Source: CAVVAL01 sp963742725
Lineage (GTDB): Bacteria > Actinomycetota > Actinomycetes > Mycobacteriales > Cryptosporangiaceae
Length of the DNA: 64,000 nt
NCBI GenBank assembly: GCA_963742725.1
Contig: CAVUMX010000003.1
Span: forward strand, 248,001 to 312,000
Reading direction: 5' to 3'
A program made the translations under genes and the position numbers. The notes beneath the pieces are model-generated. The model saw only the letters and a list, made by a program, of their open reading frames with translations. It made no database searches and was not told the DNA's origin. This document shows, in pieces, positions 33,999 to 42,214 of the stretch (position 1 is its first letter; the number at the start of each line of letters is the position of its first letter).

Positions 33999-34179
33999 GG
34001 AATCAGCACCCCAGCCGCGCCGCATCCGGCTCCCCGGATTCGTCCGTGACGAGGACATCGGGCTAGGGCGGGCCATCAAGTACGCGACCACCCGCGTCGG
34101 GATCAGACCGTGCGGTGGGTGCGAGCGTCGTGCGGCGGCGCTCGATCGGCGTGTGATCTTCACGCAGCGACGCGGCTGA
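33991..34179 (+). CDS. Small CxxC protein with RLPGF motif
   Basis: 62 residues: a basic start, RIRLPGFVRDEDIGLGRAIK, then GIRPCGGCERRAAALDRRV. One CGGC pair may bind metal or act in redox. The ATG overlaps the end of the protease gene by eight bases, so it is cotranslated. Its LPGF segment recalls MPGF at the start of the two Cys-rich proteins downstream. Function is unknown; an adaptor or recognition element is a guess. Confidence 0.7.
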   Translation: MPRESAPQPRRIRLPGFVRDEDIGLGRAIKYATTRVGIRPCGGCERRAAALDRRVIFTQRRG

Positions 34180-34216
34180 CGAGTCCTGTCGATGCACTTC
34201 TAGAAGGGAGTTGCGC

Positions 34217-35194
34217 ATGACCCACGACGCATCGGCAACATCCACTGCCGGCGTGGTTCCGGAGCAGTCCGCACGAGAGACGGCCTCGCCCGGTGTTCTG
34301 ACCGCCGCGCACGCCTCCCACGCGGAGGCCATTGCGGACCCGGGCTCGTGCCCGGTCTGCGCCGCGTCCGGCGCCGCGGAGTCACGGGATCTCGCGATCG
34401 AACGGCCACCCGCCATGCCGGCCTACGTGTACTCGATCGGCAAGGTCGAAGCCCGCTATCCGCGGCTGTCGGTCGAGAAGGAGTTCGCGCAGGTCGCTGG
34501 CCGAATCGACACCGACGGACTGACCGATGACGAGGTGTTCCACACGGTCCTGCACGACCCGGAGAACAGGCACCTCGCGAGGTTGCTGTGCTGGGTGCTG
34601 ACGGTGCGCGAGATCGAGACCTACATTCTGATCCCTCGCGACTTCGCCGACTACGCGCTGCTGGTGGAGGCGATCCGGCCCCAGCCGACGCCCCTGGACC
34701 TCGATGTCGTGATCGGTGCCCGTGGACCCGTCGCGTCCCCCGACGTCTGCAACGGGCTCATGGTGCCGCTGGTGGCCTTCAACCAGATCTATTCCTTCGA
34801 CCGCACCTCGCTCATCAGCGCCATCCCCAGGGACGACTCGACCTCCGACGAGCGATTCGAAGCGGCCGCCACGACCGTGCTCAACACGATCCTGCAACTC
34901 GTGGACAACGCCGGCTCGACGGATGAGCACAGAGCCCTGAACTACCTGGCGATGCGATACCCGGAGATCTACCGCAAGACCGCGCAACAGTTCGACACCG
35001 GCTTCGCGCTGAGCGGCGTGCGCGTGCAGCGCTCGGAGCTCGGCGGAGCCCGCAACGTCGTCGACTGCGTCTTCTCCTACACCGAACGCAGCTCCGGCTT
35101 CGTGGAGAAGTTCGTGGCCTCGGTGGACGTGAGCGACGAGTTCCCCTTCCTGGCGAGTCGACTCGCCGGCTACTACGACCGCCACGGTGTCTGA
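34217..35194 (+). CDS. PatG C-terminal-like protein
   Basis: 325 residues, no protease motifs. After about 65 variable residues with one CPVC pair, the protein follows the layout of the non-protease part of PatG-type cyanobactin proteases: AYVYSIGKVEARYPRLSVEK, LARLLCWVLTVREIETYILI, then RALNYLAMRYPEIYR with QFDTGFALSGVRVQR, DCVFSYTERSSG and FVASVDVSDEFPFLASRLAG. The biochemical role of that region is unsettled even in cyanobactin enzymes. ATG 34217 has GAAGGGA at proper spacing. The gene sits between the protease pair and the tandem Cys-rich genes. Confidence 0.72.
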   Translation: MTHDASATSTAGVVPEQSARETASPGVLTAAHASHAEAIADPGSCPVCAASGAAESRDLAIERPPAMPAYVYSIGKVEARYPRLSVEKEFAQVAGRIDTDGLTDDEVFHTVLHDPENRHLARLLCWVLTVREIETYILIPRDFADYALLVEAIRPQPTPLDLDVVIGARGPVASPDVCNGLMVPLVAFNQIYSFDRTSLISAIPRDDSTSDERFEAAATTVLNTILQLVDNAGSTDEHRALNYLAMRYPEIYRKTAQQFDTGFALSGVRVQRSELGGARNVVDCVFSYTERSSGFVEKFVASVDVSDEFPFLASRLAGYYDRHGV

Positions 35195-35209
35195 GGACGG
35201 AGGACCGAC

Positions 35210-35623
35210 ATGAGGATGCCCGGGTTTACCGCAGAGAGCGCGCGCCGCCGAAGCGGGCGCACCTACCGGACCGCGAGCGGATTCGCGGAAGGCCGTTGGG
35301 GCGCCGCGGTCACGCCGCAGCAGGGTGAAATCGAAGCGCCCGGAACCTGCTGCGGTCACTACTGTGCCGGCCTGTGCTCCTGTCAAGCCGGGCACTTCTA
35401 CTGCAGCTCGTCGCTCGTTGAAGAGGAACCCGCCATGGCGCGGGTGCTGGCCGCGGGCGCCGTGTCGATGGCAGGTGACAGTTGCCACGCGACCAGCCCT
35501 GTCAATGGCGGGTACGCCATCGTCTTCAACTGTCCGTGCGGATGCTGGGCCAGCGCCCACGACGCCGGTTGCCTGGGCTGCCACGCCGTCGCGGAGACGA
35601 CGCCGACGTACCTCAAGGCCTAG
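35210..35623 (+). CDS. Cys-rich MPGFTAE-type protein, copy 1
   Basis: 137 residues. The N-terminal 38 residues (MRMPGFTAESARRRSGRTYR...) are Arg-rich and identical in both copies. Residues 39-70 differ most and hold TCCGHYCAGLCSCQ and FYCSSS; the C-terminal half is again nearly identical, with six more Cys (GDSCH, NCPCGCW, GCLGCH), twelve in all. There is no signal peptide. N-terminal MPGFTAE(A/S)-type proteins are widespread small hypotheticals. ATG 35210 has GGAGG upstream and follows the PatG-like gene by 15 bases. It is a candidate substrate of the protease (inference). Confidence 0.75.
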   Translation: MRMPGFTAESARRRSGRTYRTASGFAEGRWGAAVTPQQGEIEAPGTCCGHYCAGLCSCQAGHFYCSSSLVEEEPAMARVLAAGAVSMAGDSCHATSPVNGGYAIVFNCPCGCWASAHDAGCLGCHAVAETTPTYLKA

Positions 35624-35647
35624 CGAGACAGAGCAAGGAGAACGCGC

Positions 35648-36061
35648 ATGAGGATGCCCGGGTTTACCGCAGAGAGCGCGCGCCGCCGAAGCGGGCGCAC
35701 CTACCGGACCGCGAGCGGATTCGCGGAAGGCCGTTGGGGCGCCGCGGTCACGCCGCAGCAGGACGACGTCAAGGCGCCTGGAACCTGCTGCGGCCAGTAC
35801 TGCTCCGGCCTGTGCTCCTGCATCCATGGTCACTATCACTGCGATCCTGCGTTCGCTGCGGAGGAGCCCGCCATGGCGCGGGTACTGGCCGCGGGCGCCG
35901 TGTCGATGGCAGGCGACAGCTGCCACGCCACCAGCCCTGTCAACGGTGGGTACGCCATCGTCTTCAACTGTCCGTGCGGATGCTGGGCCACTGCCCACGA
36001 CGCCGGTTGCCTGGGCTGCCACGCCGTCACGGAGACGACGCCGACGTACCTCAAGGCCTAG
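35648..36061 (+). CDS. Cys-rich MPGFTAE-type protein, copy 2
   Basis: 137 residues, a tandem duplicate of the preceding protein with the same twelve Cys. It differs mainly in residues 39-70 (DDVKAPGTCCGQYCSGLCSC and the following IHGHYHCDPAFAA), plus isolated changes such as Ser to Thr after NCPCGCWA. AAGGAG precedes the ATG. It is the last gene of the operon. Two copies with a variable centre fit the idea of alternative products from one leader, but they are larger than usual precursor peptides. Confidence 0.75.
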   Translation: MRMPGFTAESARRRSGRTYRTASGFAEGRWGAAVTPQQDDVKAPGTCCGQYCSGLCSCIHGHYHCDPAFAAEEPAMARVLAAGAVSMAGDSCHATSPVNGGYAIVFNCPCGCWATAHDAGCLGCHAVTETTPTYLKA

Positions 36062-36148
36062 CCTGTGGCGGCCGCGGTCCAGGGCAGTCACCGCTGCCCG
36101 TGGTGACGAGCGCATCGTGCCTTACGCCGGATTGCCGGTCGCGGGGGC

Positions 36149-36154
36149 TAGGTT
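36149..36154 (+). promoter_or_regulatory. -10 element of a leaderless promoter (VOC gene)
   Basis: TAGGTT lies six bases before ATG 36161, without a Shine-Dalgarno sequence. Confidence 0.6.
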
Positions 36155-36160
36155 GAGGTC

Positions 36161-36532
36161 ATGGACTGGAAGATTGAGCTTGTCGCGATCCCGGTTACCG
36201 ACGTCGACCGGGCGAAGGCCTTCTACGTGGACCAGGTCGGGTTCAACGCCGACCACGACCACCAGGTGCACGAGCACCTGCGCTTCGTCCAGCTGACGCC
36301 GCCGGGCTCGGCCTGCTCGGTCGTGCTCGGCACCGGGACCACGGAGATGCCGCCCGGCTCGCAGAAGGGTGTGCAGATCGTCGTGGCGGATGTCGAAGCC
36401 GCTCGGCGCGAGCTCGTCGACCGTGGCGTGCAGGCCAGCGAGGTCGACGAGCAGCCGTGGGGTTCCTTCGTGACGTTCAGCGACCCGGACGGCAACACCT
36501 GGTCGTTGCAGCAGATGCCAGAGCGGACCTGA
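36161..36532 (+). CDS. VOC-family (glyoxalase/bleomycin-resistance-like) protein
   Basis: 123 residues, one vicinal-oxygen-chelate unit built of two beta-alpha-beta-beta-beta modules. It opens with ELVAIPVTDVDRAKAFYVDQ and VGF, the usual first strand and helix, and ends with GSFVTFSDPDGNTWSLQQ. Metal-ligand positions are plausible at His and Glu, but the substrate is open: these small proteins serve as lyases, dioxygenases or drug binders. A leaderless start is likely. Confidence 0.9.
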   Translation: MDWKIELVAIPVTDVDRAKAFYVDQVGFNADHDHQVHEHLRFVQLTPPGSACSVVLGTGTTEMPPGSQKGVQIVVADVEAARRELVDRGVQASEVDEQPWGSFVTFSDPDGNTWSLQQMPERT

Positions 36533-36729
36533 GCCCGGAGTCGCGCGGCGGGGCAGGCCGGGTGCCCGATGGGGCAGGGATCGGTGATGCCCCTGGTACC
36601 AGTGGGGTTCAGGACACCACAATCGCAGCGGCGCGGAGCGCGCCTGTCGTCACGGGCGCCCGCTGCGCGGTGGAACCGACCGCCGGTCAGGGGCGGACGG
36701 GCGTCCTCGATCGAGGAGCAGATTTCCCG

Positions 36730-37737
36730 ATGCACGCACGAACCTTACGGCTGCTGGCCGTCACCGGCGGCGCGGCACTGATCGCGGTCACGTCGGCCGT
36801 CGTGACCGCCAACGTGGGCAATGCCGAGCCGGCGAGGGCCGCTCCGCTCGCCGGCACCGTGGTCATGGACAACGAGCAGAGCATCGAGCCCAACGTGGCC
36901 TGGTTCGTGGCCGCCCCCGGCGTCGCCAACCGGATCACCATCCGGCAGCTGGGGTTCGCCACGGTGGAGATCACCGACACCGCGGGCCGCATCGCGGCGG
37001 CGGTGGACTGCGTGTCGGTCGACGACAGCACCGCCCGCTGCTTCGCCAAGGAGATCAAGATCCACACCGGCGACGGCGACGACCACGTCACGGCGAAGAC
37101 CGGTACGTCCACGATCACCGTCTTCGGCGGCGCGGGTGACGACGTGCTCAAGGCCGAGAACACCACCAGGACCCGGATCAACGGCGGCGCCGGCGATGAC
37201 GTCCTGACCGGTGGCGGCGGCACGGACACCATCGAAGGTGAGGACGGCAAGGACATCATCGACGGCGGCGCCGGCAACGACGACCTGTACGGCGGGCGCG
37301 GCGCCGACGAGCTGAGCGGCGGTGCCGGCAACGACCTGGTCTGGGGCGAGCTGATGAACGTGGCGGGCGGCGAGAGCGACTACGCCTCGGACCGGCTCGA
37401 CGGTGGCGCCGGCACCGACACCGCCGACTACAGCTGGAGCAGCCAAGGGGTGACCGTCACGCTGGACGGTGTCGCCAACGACGGCATACCCGGCGAGAAC
37501 GACAACGTGCTGGCGGAGAATGTCACGGGCTCGTCCAAGAACGATGTACTTCGCGGTGGGAGCGGCGCCAACCGGCTCGACGGCGAGGACGGCAACGACA
37601 AGCTGTACGGGATGGGCGGCCCGGACCTGCTCGACGCGGGCAGCGGGGTGAACGAGCTCACCGATGGCGGCAGCGGCATCGACGTCTGCCGCCCGATCGA
37701 AGCAGACGTCACCAGGATCAGCTGCGAAGCGTCCTGA
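36730..37737 (+). CDS. Secreted RTX-type calcium-binding repeat protein
   Basis: 335 residues with an N-terminal signal peptide (to about NAEPARAAP). Residues 150-320 carry nonapeptide repeats of the GGxGxDxLx type (GGAGDDVLK, GGAGDDVLT, GGAGNDDLY, GGAGNDLVW), which form calcium-loaded beta-rolls. Four Cys lie in the flanks and near the end (GIDVCRPI, RISCEAS). There is no catalytic domain and no type I secretion gene nearby, so Sec export is expected. The ATG at 36730 has GAGGAG upstream. Its role at the cell surface is unknown. Confidence 0.85.
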   Translation: MHARTLRLLAVTGGAALIAVTSAVVTANVGNAEPARAAPLAGTVVMDNEQSIEPNVAWFVAAPGVANRITIRQLGFATVEITDTAGRIAAAVDCVSVDDSTARCFAKEIKIHTGDGDDHVTAKTGTSTITVFGGAGDDVLKAENTTRTRINGGAGDDVLTGGGGTDTIEGEDGKDIIDGGAGNDDLYGGRGADELSGGAGNDLVWGELMNVAGGESDYASDRLDGGAGTDTADYSWSSQGVTVTLDGVANDGIPGENDNVLAENVTGSSKNDVLRGGSGANRLDGEDGNDKLYGMGGPDLLDAGSGVNELTDGGSGIDVCRPIEADVTRISCEAS

Positions 37738-37870
37738 CCGCTGTTGCGCCGAACTGCCGGGGCGGGCAGCCAGCCCAGCCCGCCCCCGTCAGCGCCGCAC
37801 GGAACATCGGACCCGCGGTCAGCGCCCGCCGGAGTCCGGAAGGCACCGACCTGGGCGGTACCGCGAGGGC

Positions 37871-38002
37871 TCAGCAGGGCACTGCGGAGAGTCTGAAGAA
37901 GGCTGACGCCTCACCCCAGTCGCCACCGGGCTGATTCGGGCAGCCCCACCACGACTGCCCGACAAGAGTGCTGCCCCGGTAGTAGGAAACGACGGTGAGC
38001 AT
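37871..38002 (-). CDS. Small Trp/Cys protein, possibly a DUF6289-like fragment
   Basis: The 43-residue frame from ATG 38002 has MLTVVSYYRGSTLVGQSWWG followed by CPNQPGGDWGEASAFFRLS and a final PC. The pattern YY...VGxxxxGC...WG recalls small secreted DUF6289-type proteins, but the signal peptide expected upstream is absent: a stop lies 12 codons before the ATG. It may be the truncated end of such a gene. I found it on the strand opposite to the RTX gene. Confidence 0.35.
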   Translation of the reverse strand: MLTVVSYYRGSTLVGQSWWGCPNQPGGDWGEASAFFRLSAVPC

Positions 38003-38376
38003 CGCGGGGCTCGGGGCGGGAATGGTGGGGATCGCCTGAAGTCATTCCAGTTCCCTCCTGCTATCGGGCACGTCGATCGTGCCTACATCAGGACGGCGTT
38101 CCATCGTGTTCCAGCCGGGTGTTCCAGCCGGGGGCGTGGATCACCGGTACGTCACGCCGAGCAGGAACAGCTCGGCGTGCAGGCCGCGTGCGGCTTCCAC
38201 GGCCGCGGCGCCGCAGGCCACCATCGAGTGCTTGAACAGCGGCCTGCCCGTCTACCACCGGGTCGAGGACATCCCCGGGTACCAACCCACGTTCGGAGGC
38301 CGGCCGGTCAGGTGATGGTGTTGGGCTCCGGACTATCGTGCGGCTCCGAACGTTCGGTGGCAGGTCAGGAGAAGCC
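38003..38376. other. Intergenic stretch with a possible DeoR-type remnant
   Basis: On the minus strand, 38141-38239 reads LFKHSMVACGAAAVEAARGL and then HAELFLLGVTYR, like the sensor part of DeoR-family regulators (S-x-VxCGxxA...LxAxxxFLGV). A stop precedes it and another follows, so at most a fragment remains. A short direct repeat (GTGTTCCAGCCGG, GTGTTCCAGCCGG) lies near 38107-38133. Nothing else is recognised. Confidence 0.3.
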
Positions 38377-38754
38377 ATGTTCTCGGCGATGGAGATCCGT
38401 GACGCCATCGGGCAGTTGGCTGACGGCCGGCAGATCGACCCTGAGCTTGTCCCGTTCGTCCGGGCTGCGGTCGACGGGCCGTGCCCGACCTCGGATCAGG
38501 GCGACCGGCAGTTCGTGGTGAGCCTGGATGTGTGCGGTCAGTTCAACGTGGATACCGAGGAACTGATCTGGCCGGTGGCGCCGGACTCGGACGCCGGCGA
38601 CGACGTTTCCCTGTGGGCGCTCACCGACCGGGCGCTGTGGGAGCGGGCGCGGGACCGGTGGGACGGAGAGCATCCGCGGGAGTGGACGGCGTTCGTCTGG
38701 CGGGTCGCGTACCCGCTGTCGCAGCGGCTCGTGTTCACGCCGTCCTGGCACTGA
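38377..38754 (+). CDS. Hypothetical protein (125 residues)
   Basis: It starts at ATG 38377 after AGGAGAAG. The protein is acidic and Trp-rich (LWALTDRALWERARDRWDGE, WTAFVWRVAY), soluble and without signal peptide or Cys cluster (two Cys only). No family recognised. A good ribosome-binding site and coherent codon use support it as real. It stands alone between remnants. Confidence 0.65.
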   Translation: MFSAMEIRDAIGQLADGRQIDPELVPFVRAAVDGPCPTSDQGDRQFVVSLDVCGQFNVDTEELIWPVAPDSDAGDDVSLWALTDRALWERARDRWDGEHPREWTAFVWRVAYPLSQRLVFTPSWH

Positions 38755-39003
38755 GGCTCATCGCATCCGATCGAGCCGGCGCCACTGATCGCCGCTCAAG
38801 CGCAGGCTCGCCGCGGCGATGGAGGCTTCCCGAGCCGCTGCGGGTTCGGTGTGCAGGTGCATGGCCGGCCGGCGACGACAACAGCCTCGGTGATCGGCGC
38901 CTCACGTCCGCGTGCACATGGCTTTCCAACATTCTTCCAACCGCGGCCCGCTTGACTGCGCGGCGGAAGGCAGGACCGCCGATCACTCCTTCAGGGGACA
39001 ACC

Positions 39004-40242
39004 ATGAGCTGGAAACGACTTCATCGGACCCGCCCGACGAAGCACCGCCGGGCCGCCGTCGTCGCTACCTGCGCCGTTCTGGCCCTGGCGCCGATGTCAC
39101 CGCCGGCCACGGCCGCCGCACAGAGACCCGCCGCGCCACCACCCGCCGCGCCCACGCCGGCCGGGTTCGCTTCCTGGGACGAGGTGTTCGCCGCCCAGGA
39201 CCGGCTCAACGCCGCGGCCCGACGCATCGTCGCCGCACGCGGTTCCGGGTACGCCGGCGTGGTCGCCGCCCCCACGAACCGCGATCTGCGCGTGTACTGG
39301 AAGGGGACCGTGCCGCTGTCCGTCCGCCGGATCGCCGACGGGCTCGGCGTACCGACCACATTCCTGCCAGCCCGATTCAGCGAGCGCGAGATGCTCGCCG
39401 AAGCGCGGCGCCTCGCCACCGACCCGCGGGTGCTGTCGGTGGGGCCGGAGGTCGACGGTAGTGGCCTCACGATCGCAGTGAGCCAGGCAGGCCTCAGGGA
39501 GCTCCGCGCCGGCGCGCTGGGCACGACGATGGCGCTGCACCTACAGCCTGGACCCGCGCCTCAGATCCTCAGCCGGCAGGATGACTTCTCGCCACGCCTG
39601 GGCGGGTCGAAGTACCGGATCGGTTCGGGTAGTTGCACCGCCGGCTTCTCGATCATGTGGAACTTCTGGGAGCGGATGCTCACCGCCGGTCATTGCGGTA
39701 ACAACACCAACGTCGCGTACGACGGCGGTGGGGGCCTGATCGGCGACGTCTTCAACGACAACACCGGCCGCGACACCATGATGCTGAACGCGCGCGTGGA
39801 GGGCGAGACGTTCGGCCCCAGCATCTACATCGGACCCTGGGACGGCAATGAAGCCAGGAACGTGGCCGCCGCGGCCGAGGACTTCGTCGGCAACTACGTC
39901 TACACCGGCGGCGCCCGCACCGGGGAGAACTGCTGCCCCCGGGTCACGCACGTCAACCAGACCGATGCGGGGTTCTTTCCACTGACCCGTGCCGAGCTGG
40001 ACCGCGCGGGTTGCGCTGCGGCCAGGGGCGACAGCGGCGGGCCGGTCTACCACCGCACCCGCGGCACGCCGGACCTGTTCGGGCGCGGCACGATCAGCAC
40101 CGGCCGGCCCGGAACCGGCACGAACTGCGCGAACGCCCCGCCGTCGGACAGCTCCCGCATCGTGTACTGGGCTCCGCTGCTGCGGCCACCGGGTGACGCC
40201 ACTATCGGCTCGCTGCAGTTCTACGGCGCCACGCTTCTCTAG
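39004..40242 (+). CDS. Secreted chymotrypsin-like (S1) serine protease with propeptide
   Basis: 412 residues: signal peptide (about 1-40), a propeptide-like region to about 200 (FSEREMLAEARRLATDPRV is reminiscent of alpha-lytic prodomains), then the protease domain. The triad is His230 (LTAGHCG), Asp257 (TGRDTMM) and Ser344 (GDSGGPV), with Cys pairs at 211/231, 310/311 and 337. It should be secreted and self-activated by propeptide cleavage. Its specificity pocket cannot be judged by eye. ATG 39004 is preceded by a weak purine stretch. Confidence 0.88.
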   Translation: MSWKRLHRTRPTKHRRAAVVATCAVLALAPMSPPATAAAQRPAAPPPAAPTPAGFASWDEVFAAQDRLNAAARRIVAARGSGYAGVVAAPTNRDLRVYWKGTVPLSVRRIADGLGVPTTFLPARFSEREMLAEARRLATDPRVLSVGPEVDGSGLTIAVSQAGLRELRAGALGTTMALHLQPGPAPQILSRQDDFSPRLGGSKYRIGSGSCTAGFSIMWNFWERMLTAGHCGNNTNVAYDGGGGLIGDVFNDNTGRDTMMLNARVEGETFGPSIYIGPWDGNEARNVAAAAEDFVGNYVYTGGARTGENCCPRVTHVNQTDAGFFPLTRAELDRAGCAAARGDSGGPVYHRTRGTPDLFGRGTISTGRPGTGTNCANAPPSDSSRIVYWAPLLRPPGDATIGSLQFYGATLL

Positions 40243-40415
40243 CTGTGGTGACGCGTGCGCGGGTGCATGAGCGCCGGGAAGACTGTCAACTGGACGCGGT
40301 CGACCAGGCCGGCGGCCATCAGCGCCCGGTTCATCGACAGGCTGCCGTGCGAGCGCAACGGCACCGCGGACTCCGCCTTGAGCCGGGCGACGACGTCGAC
40401 GGCGTCACCGTTCAC
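40239..40415 (-). pseudogene. RibD_C/dihydrofolate-reductase-like fragment
   Basis: A 58-codon minus frame reads VNGDAVDVVARLKAESAVPL and RSHGSLSMNRALMAAGLVDR, followed by VQLTVFPAL, matching the C-terminal half of bacterial DHFR-family (RibD C-domain) proteins. A stop codon immediately precedes it in frame, and after FPAL the family sequence is lost. The N-terminal cofactor half is absent. It overlaps the S1 protease stop by four bases. Confidence 0.7.
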
Positions 40416-40466
40416 CTATCGCCGTTGGCCTTCTGACGGGCTACCGCGCGCCGGTCGACGTGGCGG

Positions 40467-41246
40467 TCAGATCGGGTCCCACGGGACGGAGGCGTACAGC
40501 TCGGTGATCGCTCGGTGAAGGTCGAGGTCGACGGGCAGTGTGGTGTCGTCGATCCGGGCTACCGGGGCGATGCCGCGGGAGTTGGTGACGAAGGCGGCGC
40601 TGAAGGACGGGACGTCGTGGAGGTGGACCGGGCCGTATCGGGTGGGCACGCCGATGTCGGCAAGCCGCGGCTGGAGCAGCTGCATGGTGATACCGGCCAG
40701 GCAGGGTGCGTCGGGCCAGACCAGGCCGGTGCCGTCGTAGCCGGCGAAGTTGGTGATCGCGCCCTCGGAGATGACGCCGGCTGGTCCGGTGAGCAGTGCT
40801 TCGTCGAACCCGTGCCGGTCGGCCAGCCGCCGGTAGTAGGTCTGGCCGAAGCCTCCGATGTGTTTCAGGTGCGGGACGGGACGCTGATAGGGGACCGATC
40901 GGAGGGCTTGCGGGGTGCCGGGCATCTCGGCCGGTGGCCTGACGGTGACCATGATGGCGGGGGCGTCCGCCGGGTCCGGCCAGACGATCACCCGCGCCGA
41001 CGCGTCCTGGGTGCCGGCGAGCGCGTGCCGGACGTGGCCTCGCACCTGGTCGAGGTCGAGGTCGCTGTCGAGCAGCTCCCGGGTGGCCTGTTCCAGCCGG
41101 CGCAGGTGCAGGTCGAGGCCGCGGGTTCGCCCATCTCTGACCTGCATGGCGGTGAAGTGGCCGTAGTCGGTCAGGGCTAGGTGCCGCAGGTGGTCGGTGG
41201 TCGCCGGATGCCCGTTGACCTCGATACGGATCGGTGCGGTGCTCAC
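40467..41246 (-). CDS. Class IV (branched-chain/D-amino-acid type) aminotransferase
   Basis: 259 residues with a fold-type IV PLP site: Lys in HLKHIGGFGQTYYRR, Glu in ISEGAITNFAG and the phosphate-binding loop GITMQLLQ. Members act as D-amino-acid or branched-chain aminotransferases or 4-amino-4-deoxychorismate lyases; by length and the missing IlvE signature it is nearer the lyase/D-amino-acid type, uncertain. The start is set at GTG 41246 because a TACCGT box lies seven bases upstream (leaderless); ATG 41264, six codons longer, would lie inside that promoter. Confidence 0.85.
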   Translation of the reverse strand: MSTAPIRIEVNGHPATTDHLRHLALTDYGHFTAMQVRDGRTRGLDLHLRRLEQATRELLDSDLDLDQVRGHVRHALAGTQDASARVIVWPDPADAPAIMVTVRPPAEMPGTPQALRSVPYQRPVPHLKHIGGFGQTYYRRLADRHGFDEALLTGPAGVISEGAITNFAGYDGTGLVWPDAPCLAGITMQLLQPRLADIGVPTRYGPVHLHDVPSFSAAFVTNSRGIAPVARIDDTTLPVDLDLHRAITELYASVPWDPI

Positions 41247-41253
41247 GATCCCC

Positions 41254-41259
41254 ACGGTA
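41254..41259 (-). promoter_or_regulatory. -10 element of a leaderless promoter (aminotransferase gene)
   Basis: On the minus strand TACCGT lies seven bases before GTG 41246. Confidence 0.55.
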
Positions 41260-41429
41260 TCCATGCCACACGAGCGGGGCCTCGGCGCACGCCGACGCCC
41301 CGCTCAGGCGTACCTACTCGATCGGTTCGAGCACCGCCTTCGGCAGCGGCACCTGGCACGTTCCGGAGCCGGCCGACCGGCGCGGTGTCGATACGTCGAC
41401 GATATGTGCCGGCTCGTAGGCATCGGGGC

Positions 41430-41930
41430 ATGCGTGTGCTGGTCGTCGAGGACGAGCCCTACATGGCAGAGGCCATCCGCGATGGCCTGCGCCTGGAAGC
41501 GATCGCGGCGGACATCGCCGGGCCGTCCGGTGACGAGATCGCCGAAAGCATCGTCGCCTCCGGCAGCGGCATGCCGATCCTGATGCTCACCGCTGCCGAC
41601 CGTCTCGACGACAAGGCCTCAGGGTTCGGGCTCGGCGCCGACGACTACCTCACGAAGCTGTTCGAACTCCGGGAACTCGTGCTCAGGCTCAGAGCGCTCG
41701 ACCGGAGGCGCGCCCACAGCAGGCCACCTGTACGGGAGATCGCTGGCCTGCGGCTGGATCCGTTCCGCCGTGAGGTCTTCCGTGACGGCCGCTACGTCGC
41801 GCTGACCAGGAAGCAGTTCGCCGTGCTCGATGTCCTCGTCGCCGCCGAAGGCGGTGTCGTCAGCGCCGAGGAGCTACTGGACCGGGCGTGGGACGGGAAC
41901 GCCGACCCACGCTGTCGGGCGGATAGCTGA
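41430..41930 (+). pseudogene. OmpR-family response regulator with internal deletion and lost C-terminus
   Basis: The frame starts well (MRVLVVEDEPYMAEAIRDGL) but jumps from AADIAG directly to PSGDEIAESIVASGSGMPIL: about 25 residues including the phosphoacceptor Asp are missing. The receiver's LGADDYLTK follows (with Leu for the usual Pro). The winged helix runs from VREIAGLRLDPFRREVFRDG to LLDRAWDGNADP, where homology stops; the recognition helix and wing are gone. The break at about 41908 abuts the vanH remnant on the opposite strand. The product could neither be phosphorylated normally nor bind DNA. Confidence 0.85.
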
Positions 41931-42214
41931 CGTTTTCGACGGTCAGACCGATGCGCTCCGCGTATTTCACATTGATGTGGTTGTATCCGATGCTTCGGGT
42001 GGAGACATATTTCACGCCGGCTTGGCTCAGGGCGAAAAGAGTGGCGTTGGTGACCTGAGTCTTGTGGCCGATGCTGACGCATCGATTTTCCGAATGCCAG
42101 GTCGATGTTGGCTTCAGATACCGGCGCCTCGCTGATGGTCGGCAGTACGTCGAAGCGAGGCGCAATCTCCCGGAACAGGACGGCCTCGTCCTGGCTGCAT
42201 CCATAGATGGTGAC
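41908..42214 (-). pseudogene. vanH: vanH-type D-lactate dehydrogenase remnant
   Basis: The first frame reads VTIYGCSQDEAVLFREIAPR, then FDVLPTISEAPVSEANIDLAF, the start of VanH-type 2-hydroxyacid dehydrogenases. Near 42090 the reading shifts frame and goes on with NRCVSIGHKTQVTNATLFAL and SQAGVKYVSTRSIGYNHIN, ending at VENVSYPPDSVG. That is about the first third of VanH; the NAD-binding and catalytic parts, and vanA and vanX, are absent. VanH makes D-lactate for D-Ala-D-Lac cell-wall precursors in glycopeptide resistance. The cut end joins the broken response regulator. Confidence 0.78.

Larger units (their letters stand above)
35210..36061 (+). repeat. Tandem gene duplication, 438-bp period
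   Basis: The first roughly 115 bases of each unit (from 35210 and 35648) are identical. The centre (about 35325-35430 against 35763-35868) differs at many positions, and the last 190 bases are again almost identical. This is a young duplication with either selection on the centre or gene conversion of the ends. Confidence 0.9.

Noticed and set aside
38735..39001. 88-codon minus frame upstream of the S1 protease gene
   Set aside because: Sits in the protease promoter region, has unremarkable composition and no ribosome-binding site.
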